Below the pieces are notes generated by a model. The model had not been told where the DNA came from. It worked only from the letters and a program-made list of their open reading frames with translations, and did not search any database. A DNA stretch of 42,253 nucleotides from Caulobacteraceae bacterium (GTDB taxonomy: Bacteria > Pseudomonadota > Alphaproteobacteria > Caulobacterales > Caulobacteraceae): contig DAIDGR010000058.1 of NCBI GenBank assembly GCA_027452265.1, positions 2,501 through 44,753 on the forward strand, given 5' to 3'. The first letter of the stretch is position 1. Each line of letters begins with the position of its first letter. A program made the translations under genes and the position numbers. Positions 26,523 through 33,761 of the stretch are shown one piece after another.

Positions 26523-26571
26523 GAGCGCGTTGCGTTTGTACGGAACTAACCCGGCGCTTCGCAACGCGCTC
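26523..26571. repeat. Palindromic intergenic element 1
   Basis: A perfect 12-bp inverted repeat (GAGCGCGTTGCG at 26523-26534 and its complement at 26560-26571) with a 25-base loop. It begins with the GGAGCG core typical of abundant small palindromic elements in Caulobacterales and Rhizobiales intergenic DNA. It sits in the divergent-free gap between the flavoprotein start and the gntR stop. Confidence 0.75.
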
Positions 26572-26585
26572 AGGAACCTAAAGAT

Positions 26586-26635
26586 AGAGCACGATTCAGC
26601 GTCTTCGCCGATTCCACGAAAACGCATCGTGCTCT
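26586..26635. repeat. Palindromic intergenic element 2
   Basis: A perfect 10-bp inverted repeat (AGAGCACGAT at 26586-26595, complement at 26626-26635) with a 30-base spacer that includes GATTCAGCG and GATTCCACGAAAACGC. It lies 14 bp after element 1 and looks like a diverged member of the same element class. As RNA either strand could form a long stem-loop. Confidence 0.75.
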
Positions 26636-26698
26636 GGCAGGGCGGATTTGGCGAAAGGTCTGTCGCCGGATGCGCCGAGCGCGAGGCGGGGCCGCCCC

Positions 26699-27448
26699 TC
26701 AGGCCGCGTGTAGCTCCGGCGAAGGCCGTCGACTGCTCAGGCGCGAGGCGCTGTTGCGAACCACGCCCAGGGCCTTGAGCATCGCGGCGCGCGCGGCGAC
26801 GCCGTCACGCATGGCGATGGCGGTGACAATGGCCCGATGGGACTGCATATCGCCGATCAGCCGCGCGGCGCTGTCTTCAGTCGGCAGGGTCGCTACCCAG
26901 ACCCGGGCGGCGCGGTGCTGCAAGGGCGCGATCAGTCCCGCGAGGGCGGGATTGCCGCTGGCCGCGGCCAGACGCGCGTGAAAGGTCTGGTCCATCAGCA
27001 CAAGGGCGCGCAGATCGCCGCTCTCGATCGCGGCTTCGGCTCCGTCAAAGGCGCGGGCCAGGGCGTCGACTTCCTCGGGATCGGCGTTTTCGGCCGCCAG
27101 AGCGGCGGCATGCGGCTCCAGAAGCGCCCGCACATCCAGGGTCTGGCGCGCCTCCTGGGCGTCCAAAGGGGCCACCAACGTCCCGGAGCGGGCGCGGCGG
27201 ATGACCAGACCCTCCAGCGCCAGGCGGCCCAGGGCTTCGCGCACCCCGGCCAGTCCCGTGTCGTATCTCTGCACGAGGTCCTGTTCATCCAGCCGCGCGC
27301 CTGGCTCAAGCACCCCGAGGATCACGTCGAGAAGCAGGCTTTCATAGGCGCGCGCCTTGATCAGGTTCGGCGACCAGCCCGGCACGAGGCTTGCCGTCGA
27401 GTCGAAGGCGAGACGGCGGGCGGTTTGATGCGGTTGTTGAGGGCTCAT
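26699..27448 (-). CDS. GntR family transcriptional regulator (FCD subfamily)
   Basis: A 249-residue regulator. Residues of about 30-95 form the winged helix (ARAYESLLLDVILGVLEPGARLDEQDLVQRYDTGLAGVREALGRL is spread over this region), and the rest is an FCD ligand-binding domain with helical blocks such as VRALLEPHAAALAAENA and DQTFHARLAAASGNP; FHARLAAA carries the His expected to help bind a metal and a carboxylate ligand. FCD members often control genes for organic acids or sugar acids. The upstream region holds several dyads, including TGTTAACA, which fits the GT/AC core of GntR operators, so autoregulation is plausible. No obvious catabolic target adjoins it. Confidence 0.9.
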   Translation of the reverse strand: MSPQQPHQTARRLAFDSTASLVPGWSPNLIKARAYESLLLDVILGVLEPGARLDEQDLVQRYDTGLAGVREALGRLALEGLVIRRARSGTLVAPLDAQEARQTLDVRALLEPHAAALAAENADPEEVDALARAFDGAEAAIESGDLRALVLMDQTFHARLAAASGNPALAGLIAPLQHRAARVWVATLPTEDSAARLIGDMQSHRAIVTAIAMRDGVAARAAMLKALGVVRNSASRLSSRRPSPELHAA

Positions 27449-27519
27449 GAGCGGATTTCCGGGCCGAACAGCCTTGCGCCCTAAGAGCGCTCGCCCCCCC
27501 TTCGTCGCAAGGGCTAAAT

Positions 27520-27567
27520 CAATTCAAATTGTTAACATTCGCCAATTTTGGCACACTGGCGGCGAAT
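27520..27567. promoter_or_regulatory. AT-rich cluster of nested dyads upstream of gntR
   Basis: An island of AT-rich sequence in very GC-rich DNA. It contains CAATTCAAATTG (27520-27531), TGTTAACA (27530-27537), GCCAATTTTGGC (27541-27552 region), and ATTCGCC...GGCGAAT (27537-27543 and 27561-27567). It lies between the end of the glycosyltransferase operon and the start of gntR. It probably carries the gntR promoter and operator; part could also act as a terminator for the glycosyltransferases. Confidence 0.45.
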
Positions 27568-27576
27568 ATTGCCGGC

Positions 27577-28767
27577 TCAGGCCGCCTGGGCTGAAATCGA
27601 GGTCCGCTTCTCGGCCAGCAGCCGCTGATACAGGGCGAAGAGATCGGTGAAGTGCGCCTCGGAATCGCCGGGCGGCGCGCCGGTGGGACCGCCCCTCGCC
27701 CCCGTCTCGAGTTCGGCCAGAAGATCGAGGATCGCGACCCCGCAGGCCTCGCCATGGCCCGTGCGATAGAGGCGCGATCGCCCCCGCCAGGCCAGGTCCG
27801 CCGCGCCGCCGCTGTCGGGCGCCACGACCGGAAGACCAGAGGCGATCGCCTCGGCGACCACCAGGCCATAGGTCTCCGCCCCCGAGCCGTGCACCAGAAG
27901 ATCGGCGCTGGCATAAATGCGGGCGAGGCGCGCGCGATCGGCGATCGGCGCGAGGAGCGCGGCTCCGGGGGTTTTGGCGACCTGCCGGGCCACCGCGGCC
28001 TTTGCGGGGCCGTCTCCGATCACCGCCAGGGCGAGATCTGGCCTGACGGCGCGAGCGTGGGCAAACCCGTCCAGGATGGCGCCGTGGCGCTTTTCCGGGT
28101 GCAGGCGCCCGACCGCGATCAGAAGCTTGTCCGTCGGCGCCGCGCCGCAAGCGGCGAGAAGCTCGCGCCTGACGCCCTCGTCCCGGCGCGAGGGGGAAAA
28201 ATGGGCGGTCTCGATGCCGAAGGGCACGGCCACCGGATTGTGCAGGCCGAACCGTCCGAGGCGCTCGGCCAGCCACTCGCCCCCGGTGACGGTGACGTCG
28301 AACCGCGCGCTGAGCCGCCGCACATAGGCCCAATAGGCGCCAAACAGGCGATCAATGCGGGGCCGGGGCAGAACCCGATCCAGGAGGGTGTAGGGGTAGC
28401 CGGCGATGAAGTCCTGATGAAACACCAGGGCCCGCAGGGTGCTGGGGGGCGCGGGGGCCTTGGCCGCGATCCACCCGCCCCGCCAGGGCGAGGAGCCCTC
28501 GATCACGTCCGGCGCCTCGTCCGCGACCACACGCCAGGCGGCCTGGGCGCGGGTGAACACGTGATAGTTGGAATCGAAGGGCATGGGCGGCGCCTCGACC
28601 CAGACGATCCGTCCGCCCACCCGGGACTCCACGTGCGCCCGCGCGCCAGGGGCGATGATCACCACCTCGTGACCACAGCGGGACGCCGCCGCCAGCTTCT
28701 GGCGGACATAGCTGGCCACCCCGCCGCCGGTCTCCGAGTAGAAACCCGAAATATCGACGATCTTCAC
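27577..28767 (-). CDS. Glycosyltransferase family 4 protein
   Basis: A 396-residue GT-B glycosyltransferase. The N-terminal acceptor domain starts VKIVDISGFYSETGGGVASYV; the C-terminal donor domain shows LLIAVGRLHPEKRH and the E-x7-E-like region GAETYGLVVAEAIASGLPVVAPDSGG that binds the nucleotide-sugar. It is probably cytoplasmic or membrane-associated, adding a sugar to a lipid or polysaccharide; the donor is not determinable. The start is GTG at 28767, overlapping the stop of the preceding glycosyltransferase (GTGA), so the pair is coupled. It is the last gene of this operon. Confidence 0.9.
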   Translation of the reverse strand: MKIVDISGFYSETGGGVASYVRQKLAAASRCGHEVVIIAPGARAHVESRVGGRIVWVEAPPMPFDSNYHVFTRAQAAWRVVADEAPDVIEGSSPWRGGWIAAKAPAPPSTLRALVFHQDFIAGYPYTLLDRVLPRPRIDRLFGAYWAYVRRLSARFDVTVTGGEWLAERLGRFGLHNPVAVPFGIETAHFSPSRRDEGVRRELLAACGAAPTDKLLIAVGRLHPEKRHGAILDGFAHARAVRPDLALAVIGDGPAKAAVARQVAKTPGAALLAPIADRARLARIYASADLLVHGSGAETYGLVVAEAIASGLPVVAPDSGGAADLAWRGRSRLYRTGHGEACGVAILDLLAELETGARGGPTGAPPGDSEAHFTDLFALYQRLLAEKRTSISAQAA

Positions 28768-30005
28768 GCGCGGCCCTCTGACGCCGCCGCCGGCGCGCGT
28801 CCGCTGAGGCGCTGATAGGCGTCGAGGACGATGGCCATGGCCGCGTCCCAGGAAAAGGTCAGGCTGCGGGCGCGGCCCGCCTCGCCCATGCGTTGGCGAA
28901 GCGCCTTGTCTCCCACAAGCCGGGTGAGGGCCGCCACATAGGCCTCGACGTCCCCGACCGGCGCGACGAACCCGGTCTCGCCGTCGACCACCAGGGACCG
29001 GCTTCCGGTGGCGTCAGCGACGAGCGCCGGAAGCCCCGAGGCCATGGCCTCCAGGGTAACATTGCCAAAGGTCTCGGTGTCGCTTGGAAACAGGAAGATG
29101 TCGGCGCTGGCATAGGCGACGGCGAGGTCGTCTCCGGTCAGAAAGCCGGTAAAGATCGCGCCGGGAAGGCGTCGGCTCAGGGCCTCGCGCTCGGGGCCAT
29201 CGCCCACCACCAGGGCGCGCACCGGAAGGCCGGCGCGGCTCGCCCGCTCCACGGCCTGGGCGTAGTCCTCGATGCGCTTTTCCCGCACCAGACGGCTGAC
29301 AAAGGCCACCGCGATCTCATCGGGCTTGAGACCGAGCCTGTCCCGCCAGGCCATCGAGCGCCGGGCGGGGTCGAACCGGGCGGTATCCACGCCGCGGGGC
29401 CAGAGGCGGATCTTCGCCTCCACCCCGTCGGCGACCAGGGCGTCGGCCATGGAGGCGGAGGGCGCCAGAACCTCGGCGCACGCGCCGTAGAAGCGTCGGG
29501 CGATCCCATCGGCCAGGGGCTTGAGCGCGGTCAGGTGGTAATAGCTCAGATAGGTGTCGTAGCGGGTGTGATAGGAGGCGAGGACCGGCCAGCCCCGGGC
29601 CTGGGCCAGCTTCAGCGCCCCATGGCCCAGAAAATCCGGTGTGGCGATGTGAACGATGTCCGGCGAAAAGGTGATGAGGCGTTCGCGGATCGCGGCGGGA
29701 AGGCCGCGGGCGAGGCGATATTCCGGACGCAGAGGCACCGCGATCGAGGGCACGGGGACCAGGGTCCCGGCATGCTCCAGGGCCGGCTTTGGCCCGACCG
29801 GCGCGAACACCTCCACCTCCACGCCGTGTCGCAACAGATAGGCCACGAGGCGGTTGAGGGTCAGGGCGACGCCGTCGCGGATATAGTTGTAGGAGCCGGT
29901 AACCAGGGCCACGCGCAGCGGGCGCGTTGGGAGCGTCGACGTCGCCTGATGGGCGGCCCGGCGCGCGCCGCGCGGTCTGCGGGTCGGGGTCTCGCCGTCG
30001 GCCAA
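28764..30005 (-). CDS. Glycosyltransferase family 4 protein (MgtA/DgdA-like)
   Basis: A GT-B enzyme of 413 residues from the TTG at 30005. The catalytic protein begins LRVALVTGSYNYIRDGVALTLNRLV and contains SYHTRYDTYLSYY, VAFVSRLVREKRIEDY and the donor-binding FLFPSDTETFGNVTLEAMASGLPALVAD. This pattern is that of mannosyl/glucuronosyl- or galactosyl-diacylglycerol-type transferases, so a glycolipid product is a reasonable inference. TTG 30005 has AGGAG 6 bases upstream; ATG 30056 is an alternative with a poor site. Starts near 30173 would lie inside the SWIB terminator. Either start gives a low-complexity Arg-rich N-terminus. Confidence 0.88.
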   Translation of the reverse strand: MADGETPTRRPRGARRAAHQATSTLPTRPLRVALVTGSYNYIRDGVALTLNRLVAYLLRHGVEVEVFAPVGPKPALEHAGTLVPVPSIAVPLRPEYRLARGLPAAIRERLITFSPDIVHIATPDFLGHGALKLAQARGWPVLASYHTRYDTYLSYYHLTALKPLADGIARRFYGACAEVLAPSASMADALVADGVEAKIRLWPRGVDTARFDPARRSMAWRDRLGLKPDEIAVAFVSRLVREKRIEDYAQAVERASRAGLPVRALVVGDGPEREALSRRLPGAIFTGFLTGDDLAVAYASADIFLFPSDTETFGNVTLEAMASGLPALVADATGSRSLVVDGETGFVAPVGDVEAYVAALTRLVGDKALRQRMGEAGRARSLTFSWDAAMAIVLDAYQRLSGRAPAAASEGRA

Positions 30006-30147
30006 GGCCTGCTCCTGAGGCGCCCCACGCGCCGGGGCGGGCGGCTTATAGACCATTCCCGGGGCAAGCCGCCATGCCGGCCCTGGGAGTGCCCAGGGCG
30101 ATAACCCGAGCGCAAGATCACCCCGGGGGCGCGGCTTCGGCCCGCGC

Positions 30148-30193
30148 AAAAGAAAGCCCGCGCCGACGCCCATTGAGGCGCGCCGACGCGGGC
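30148..30193 (-). terminator. Rho-independent terminator of the SWIB gene
   Basis: On the minus strand a 13-bp stem (30181-30193 with 30156-30168, two G-U pairs), 12-base loop and a TTTCTTTT tail (30148-30155) follow the SWIB stop codon by about 30 bases. It is the clearest intrinsic terminator in the window and separates the SWIB gene from the glycosyltransferase operon. Confidence 0.85.
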
Positions 30194-30224
30194 GTTCGAA
30201 AGATCCGAAGAGTCGGTCGAGGAC

Positions 30225-30488
30225 CTACTTCGAAAGGTGCTTCGACAGGTGCTTGTTCATCTCGAACATGGTCACCTTGTCGTTGCCGTCGAACACCGGC
30301 TTGAGCTTGGCGTCAGCCAGGATCTCGCGCTTGTTCGCCGGGTTCTGCAGATTGTGCTGCCGGATGTACGCCCAGACCTTCGACACCGCATCCCCGCGGG
30401 ACAGCGCCGCCGGACCGACGACAGCCGCCAGGGCCGCCGAGGGTTTCAGGATCTGCTGCAAGCCGTTCGGCTTCTTGGTATCCGCCAT
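30225..30488 (-). CDS. SWIB/MDM2 domain protein
   Basis: An 87-residue basic protein consisting almost wholly of a SWIB/MDM2 fold: LKPSAALAAVVG, DAVSKVWAYIRQHNLQNPANKREILADAKLKPVF, then VTMFEMNKHLSKHL. The domain is known from eukaryotic chromatin-remodelling subunits and from chlamydial and alphaproteobacterial small proteins, where it is thought to act on DNA or topoisomerase, but its role here is unproven. The ATG at 30488 gives the usual N-terminus (MADTKKPNG); a TTG at 30497 is nearer to the GGGAG site. It is followed by a strong terminator. Confidence 0.92.
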   Translation of the reverse strand: MADTKKPNGLQQILKPSAALAAVVGPAALSRGDAVSKVWAYIRQHNLQNPANKREILADAKLKPVFDGNDKVTMFEMNKHLSKHLSK

Positions 30489-30618
30489 GTGGACCAATCG
30501 CTCCCTCTAGATTTTGACGCCCGTTTCGGCGCGCAATCCGCGCACAATGGCGGTTTTGACGACGGCGCCAAGTCTCAGGGCGGCGATTTCGCCCTGTAAA
30601 GGCCGCCAGACGGCGTTT

Positions 30619-32949
30619 TTATCGGTCAGGAGCGGCAATCAGGGAGGCCGCGGCGTCGAGAACGGCCTCGGCGTCCAGCCCGTAGGCCCGATAGAGGGCG
30701 GGAATATCGCCCGACTGGCCGAATCGCTCGACCCCCATCGGCGCGGTGCGATGGCCGAACACGGCGCCCAGCCAGGACAGGGTCGCCGGCGGCCCGTCGA
30801 TCAGCGTGACCAGGCGGGCGTCCGCCGCCAGGGGCGCCAGCAACCGCTCCGCATGGGCCCCGTCGCGACCGTTGGCCCGGGCCCGCCAGTCCGCGTGCAG
30901 GCGGTCCGGGCTGGTCACCGCCAGCAGGCCCGCGTCGGGGAAGTCCTCGCGGATCTGAGCAAAGGCCTCCTGAGCCTCCGGGGCCACCGCCCCGGCATAG
31001 GCCAGGACCAGCCGGGCCCCCGGCGCCGGGGGCGCCAGCCAGTAGGCGCCCTGAAGCATGGGCTCGACCCAGGCCTCGCCTGCCTCGCGGACCGGCTGCT
31101 CCAGCGGCCGGGTGGACAGGCGCAGATAGACCGACCCGCCGTCGGGAGCCTGCATGTGCGCGAAGGCGAAGCGCAGGATCTCAGAGAGCTCGTCGACAAA
31201 GGCCGGCTCGAAATAGGTCAGGCCCGGCTGGGCCATGCCGATCAGCGGGGTGTGGATCGACTGGTGCGCGCCCCCCTCGGGGGCCAGGGTCAGGCCACTG
31301 GGCGTGGCCACCAGCAGAAAGCGGGCGTCCTGGTAGCAGGCATAGTTGAGGGCATCGAGACCGCGGTTGATGAACGGGTCATAGAGCGCCCCGATCGGGA
31401 TCAGCCTCTGGCCGAACAGGCCGCCGGTCAGGCCCAGCGCCCCCAGCAGGAGGAAGAGGTTGCTCTCGGCGATGCCGAGCTCGATGTGCTGGCCCTCCGG
31501 GCCCATGGCCCACCGCTGCGGCGAGGCGATGCTGGCCTCGCGAAACCGGTCGTGGCGGGGAACGGTGGAGAACAGGCCCCGCTGGTTCACGAACCCGCCC
31601 AGATTGGTCGAGACCGTGACGTCCGGAGAGGTGGTGACGATGGCGTCGGCCAGGGCCCCGCCCTCACGCGCCAGATCGTTGAGGATCTTGCCGAACGCCA
31701 CCTGGGTCGATTGCCGCCCCTTGGGCCTGGGAAAGCGTCCCGCGTCCGGCACGGGCAGGAGGGCCGGCTCGGGCGGCGGCTGGCGGGCGAAGAAGGGGGT
31801 GCTGGCGATGAAGGCCCGATAGGCCTCTCCCGAGCGGGGAAGGCCCGCCCAAGGGTCCCACTCCTCGCCCTCCGGCACGCCCATGCGGGCGCGGAACGCC
31901 TCCATCTGCCCTGGGGTCATCAGACCGGAATGGTTGTCCTTGTGCCCCTGGAAGGGCAGGCCGAAGCCCTTGATGGTGTAGATCAGGAAGAATTTCGGCC
32001 TGTCGTCTCGCACGGCGGCGAAAGCGTCGAGCAGCACCTCCAGGTCATGGCCCGCGAGGTTGGTCATCAGGGCTGCGAGCGCGGCGTCGTCATAGCCGGC
32101 CAGCAGGTCCGCAATGGACGGTTCGCCCTTGAGGTCTTCGAGGATCCGCGCCCGCCAGGCGCCGCCCCCCTGGAAGCAGAGCGCCGCGTAAAGATCGTTG
32201 GGGCAGTCGTCGATCCAGGCCCGCAGCGCCTCCCCGCCCGGCTGGGCGAAGGCAGCCTCGAGCTTGCGTCCGTATTTGAGGGTGATGACGTCCCACCCCA
32301 CGGCGGTGAAGATCTCGGAAAAGCGCAGGAACATGCGCTCGGAGGTGGTCGCATCGAGGCTCTGGCGGTTGTAGTCGACGATCCACCAGCAGTTGCGTAG
32401 GCCGTGCTTGGCCCCCTCGATCACGCACTCATAGATATTGCCCTCGTCCAGCTCCGCATCGCCCAGAAGGGCGATCATCCGCCCGGCCTTCTCCGGGGCC
32501 AGCCAGCCCTTGGCCAGGAGGTAGTCCTGGGCGATGGAGGCGAAGGCGGTCATGGCCACGCCCAGCCCCACCGACCCCGTGGAGAAGTCGACGTCGTCCT
32601 TGTCCTTGGTGCGCGAGGGATAGGATTGCGCCCCGCCCAGGGCGCGAAAGTTCTGCAATTGGTCGAGGCTCTGTCGGCCGCTGAGATACTGAATGGCGTG
32701 GAACACGGGGCTGGCGTGCGGCTTGACGGCCACCCGGTCCTCGGGGCGCAGGACGCCGAAATAAAGGGCCGAAAGGACGCTGGCCAAAGAGGCCGACGAG
32801 GCCTGGTGCCCGCCGACCTTCAGCCCATCCCGGCTCTCACGGATATGGTTGGCGTGGTGGATCGTCCAGGCGGACAGCCAATGGACCTTGGCGTCCAGTT
32901 CGCCGATCAGCTCAAGGACGTCGTTGGGGCGCGAGGCTTTGGGGGACAT
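30619..32949 (-). CDS. Transketolase / AceE-type E1-like thiamine-diphosphate enzyme
   Basis: A 776-residue single-chain enzyme with the domain order of homodimeric 2-oxoacid dehydrogenase E1 (AceE/MdeB-like) and transketolase: N-terminal diphosphate-binding domain with HHANHIRESRDGLKVGGHQAS and the cofactor motif starting GDAELDEGN (163-171) and ending at Asn194 (IVDYN), KFFLIYTIKGFGLP, then a pyrimidine domain with HIELGIAESNLF supplying the catalytic Glu, and a C-terminal domain. It is about 110 residues shorter than AceE (885). No E2 or E3 gene is nearby, so the substrate (pyruvate, 2-oxobutyrate or a sugar phosphate) is unresolved. It is preceded on the strand by sod (82 bp). Confidence 0.85.
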   Translation of the reverse strand: MSPKASRPNDVLELIGELDAKVHWLSAWTIHHANHIRESRDGLKVGGHQASSASLASVLSALYFGVLRPEDRVAVKPHASPVFHAIQYLSGRQSLDQLQNFRALGGAQSYPSRTKDKDDVDFSTGSVGLGVAMTAFASIAQDYLLAKGWLAPEKAGRMIALLGDAELDEGNIYECVIEGAKHGLRNCWWIVDYNRQSLDATTSERMFLRFSEIFTAVGWDVITLKYGRKLEAAFAQPGGEALRAWIDDCPNDLYAALCFQGGGAWRARILEDLKGEPSIADLLAGYDDAALAALMTNLAGHDLEVLLDAFAAVRDDRPKFFLIYTIKGFGLPFQGHKDNHSGLMTPGQMEAFRARMGVPEGEEWDPWAGLPRSGEAYRAFIASTPFFARQPPPEPALLPVPDAGRFPRPKGRQSTQVAFGKILNDLAREGGALADAIVTTSPDVTVSTNLGGFVNQRGLFSTVPRHDRFREASIASPQRWAMGPEGQHIELGIAESNLFLLLGALGLTGGLFGQRLIPIGALYDPFINRGLDALNYACYQDARFLLVATPSGLTLAPEGGAHQSIHTPLIGMAQPGLTYFEPAFVDELSEILRFAFAHMQAPDGGSVYLRLSTRPLEQPVREAGEAWVEPMLQGAYWLAPPAPGARLVLAYAGAVAPEAQEAFAQIREDFPDAGLLAVTSPDRLHADWRARANGRDGAHAERLLAPLAADARLVTLIDGPPATLSWLGAVFGHRTAPMGVERFGQSGDIPALYRAYGLDAEAVLDAAASLIAAPDR

Positions 32950-33031
32950 GGAGGACGGGCGTCACCGGGACGTGGAGGGTCTCACCCTCTATCCTGCGAC
33001 GGCCCAGGGCGAAACCCGCCCTCCGCATCCG

Positions 33032-33682
33032 TCAGGCGGCGGCCGAGGTCGCCTCGGGCGCGGGATAACGCCACAGGCCGCTGCCGCCGCGGGCGGCGAA
33101 CTGCGCCTCGGCGAAGCTCCAGTCAGCCAGGGAGTCGAACCAGCCGGCCAGGAAGCCGCGGCGGTCGTTCTGATGGTCGAGATAATAGGCGTGCTCCCAC
33201 AGGTCGCAGACCAGGAGCGGGGTCTGATCGACCCGGTCCGCCGGCGTTTCCGCGTCGTGGGTCGAGAACAGCTTCAGGCCGCCGCGGCTGTCGGCCGCGA
33301 GCCACACCCAGCCCGAACCGAAATGTCCCGTCCCCTCGACGAGCAGGGCCGAGCGCAGGGCGTCGAGCCCGCCGAAGGAGGCGTCGATCGCCTCCCGCAA
33401 CTCCCCGCCCGGCTCGCGATGGGTCGGGCTCATGGACATCCAGAAGAACCCGTGGTTCCAGGCCTGGGCCGCGGCGTTGAACAGCTTGGCCTCGCCCTCG
33501 GCCCTGGCCCGCGCGATCACCTCCTCCAGGGCGCCGGGCTGAGCCCCTGAGGCGGCCAGGGTATCGTTGACCGTCTTCACATAGGCGGCGTGGTGGCGGC
33601 CGTGGTGAATCTCGAGCGTGCGCTGGCTGAGGATCGGCGCAAGGGCGCCCGCCGCGTAAGGCAGGGTGGTCAGGGTGAACAT
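33032..33682 (-). CDS. Superoxide dismutase, Fe/Mn family
   Basis: A 216-residue cytoplasmic superoxide dismutase. Metal ligands are visible: His26 in LEIHHGRHHAAYV, His77 in AWNHGFFW, and Asp and His in DLWEHAYYLDHQNDR. GTGHFGSGWVWL precedes the third ligand block. Whether it uses iron or manganese is not decided by what I can see. The ATG at 33682 follows GGAG at 7 bases, and the frame upstream to 33721 is not used. It is 79 bp downstream of the kinase gene on the same strand. Confidence 0.95.
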   Translation of the reverse strand: MFTLTTLPYAAGALAPILSQRTLEIHHGRHHAAYVKTVNDTLAASGAQPGALEEVIARARAEGEAKLFNAAAQAWNHGFFWMSMSPTHREPGGELREAIDASFGGLDALRSALLVEGTGHFGSGWVWLAADSRGGLKLFSTHDAETPADRVDQTPLLVCDLWEHAYYLDHQNDRRGFLAGWFDSLADWSFAEAQFAARGGSGLWRYPAPEATSAAA

Positions 33683-33761
33683 GGCAATCTCCGTGCGGTC
33701 GCCCCCCGCACGCCCATCCATCGGGTCTGTCCCGGCCTAATAGGACAATTGCGACGAGAGG

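Noticed and set aside
30514-32400. Long plus-strand frame opposite the E1-like gene
   Set aside because: No motifs, biased composition, and it lies wholly over a convincing gene in the other strand.
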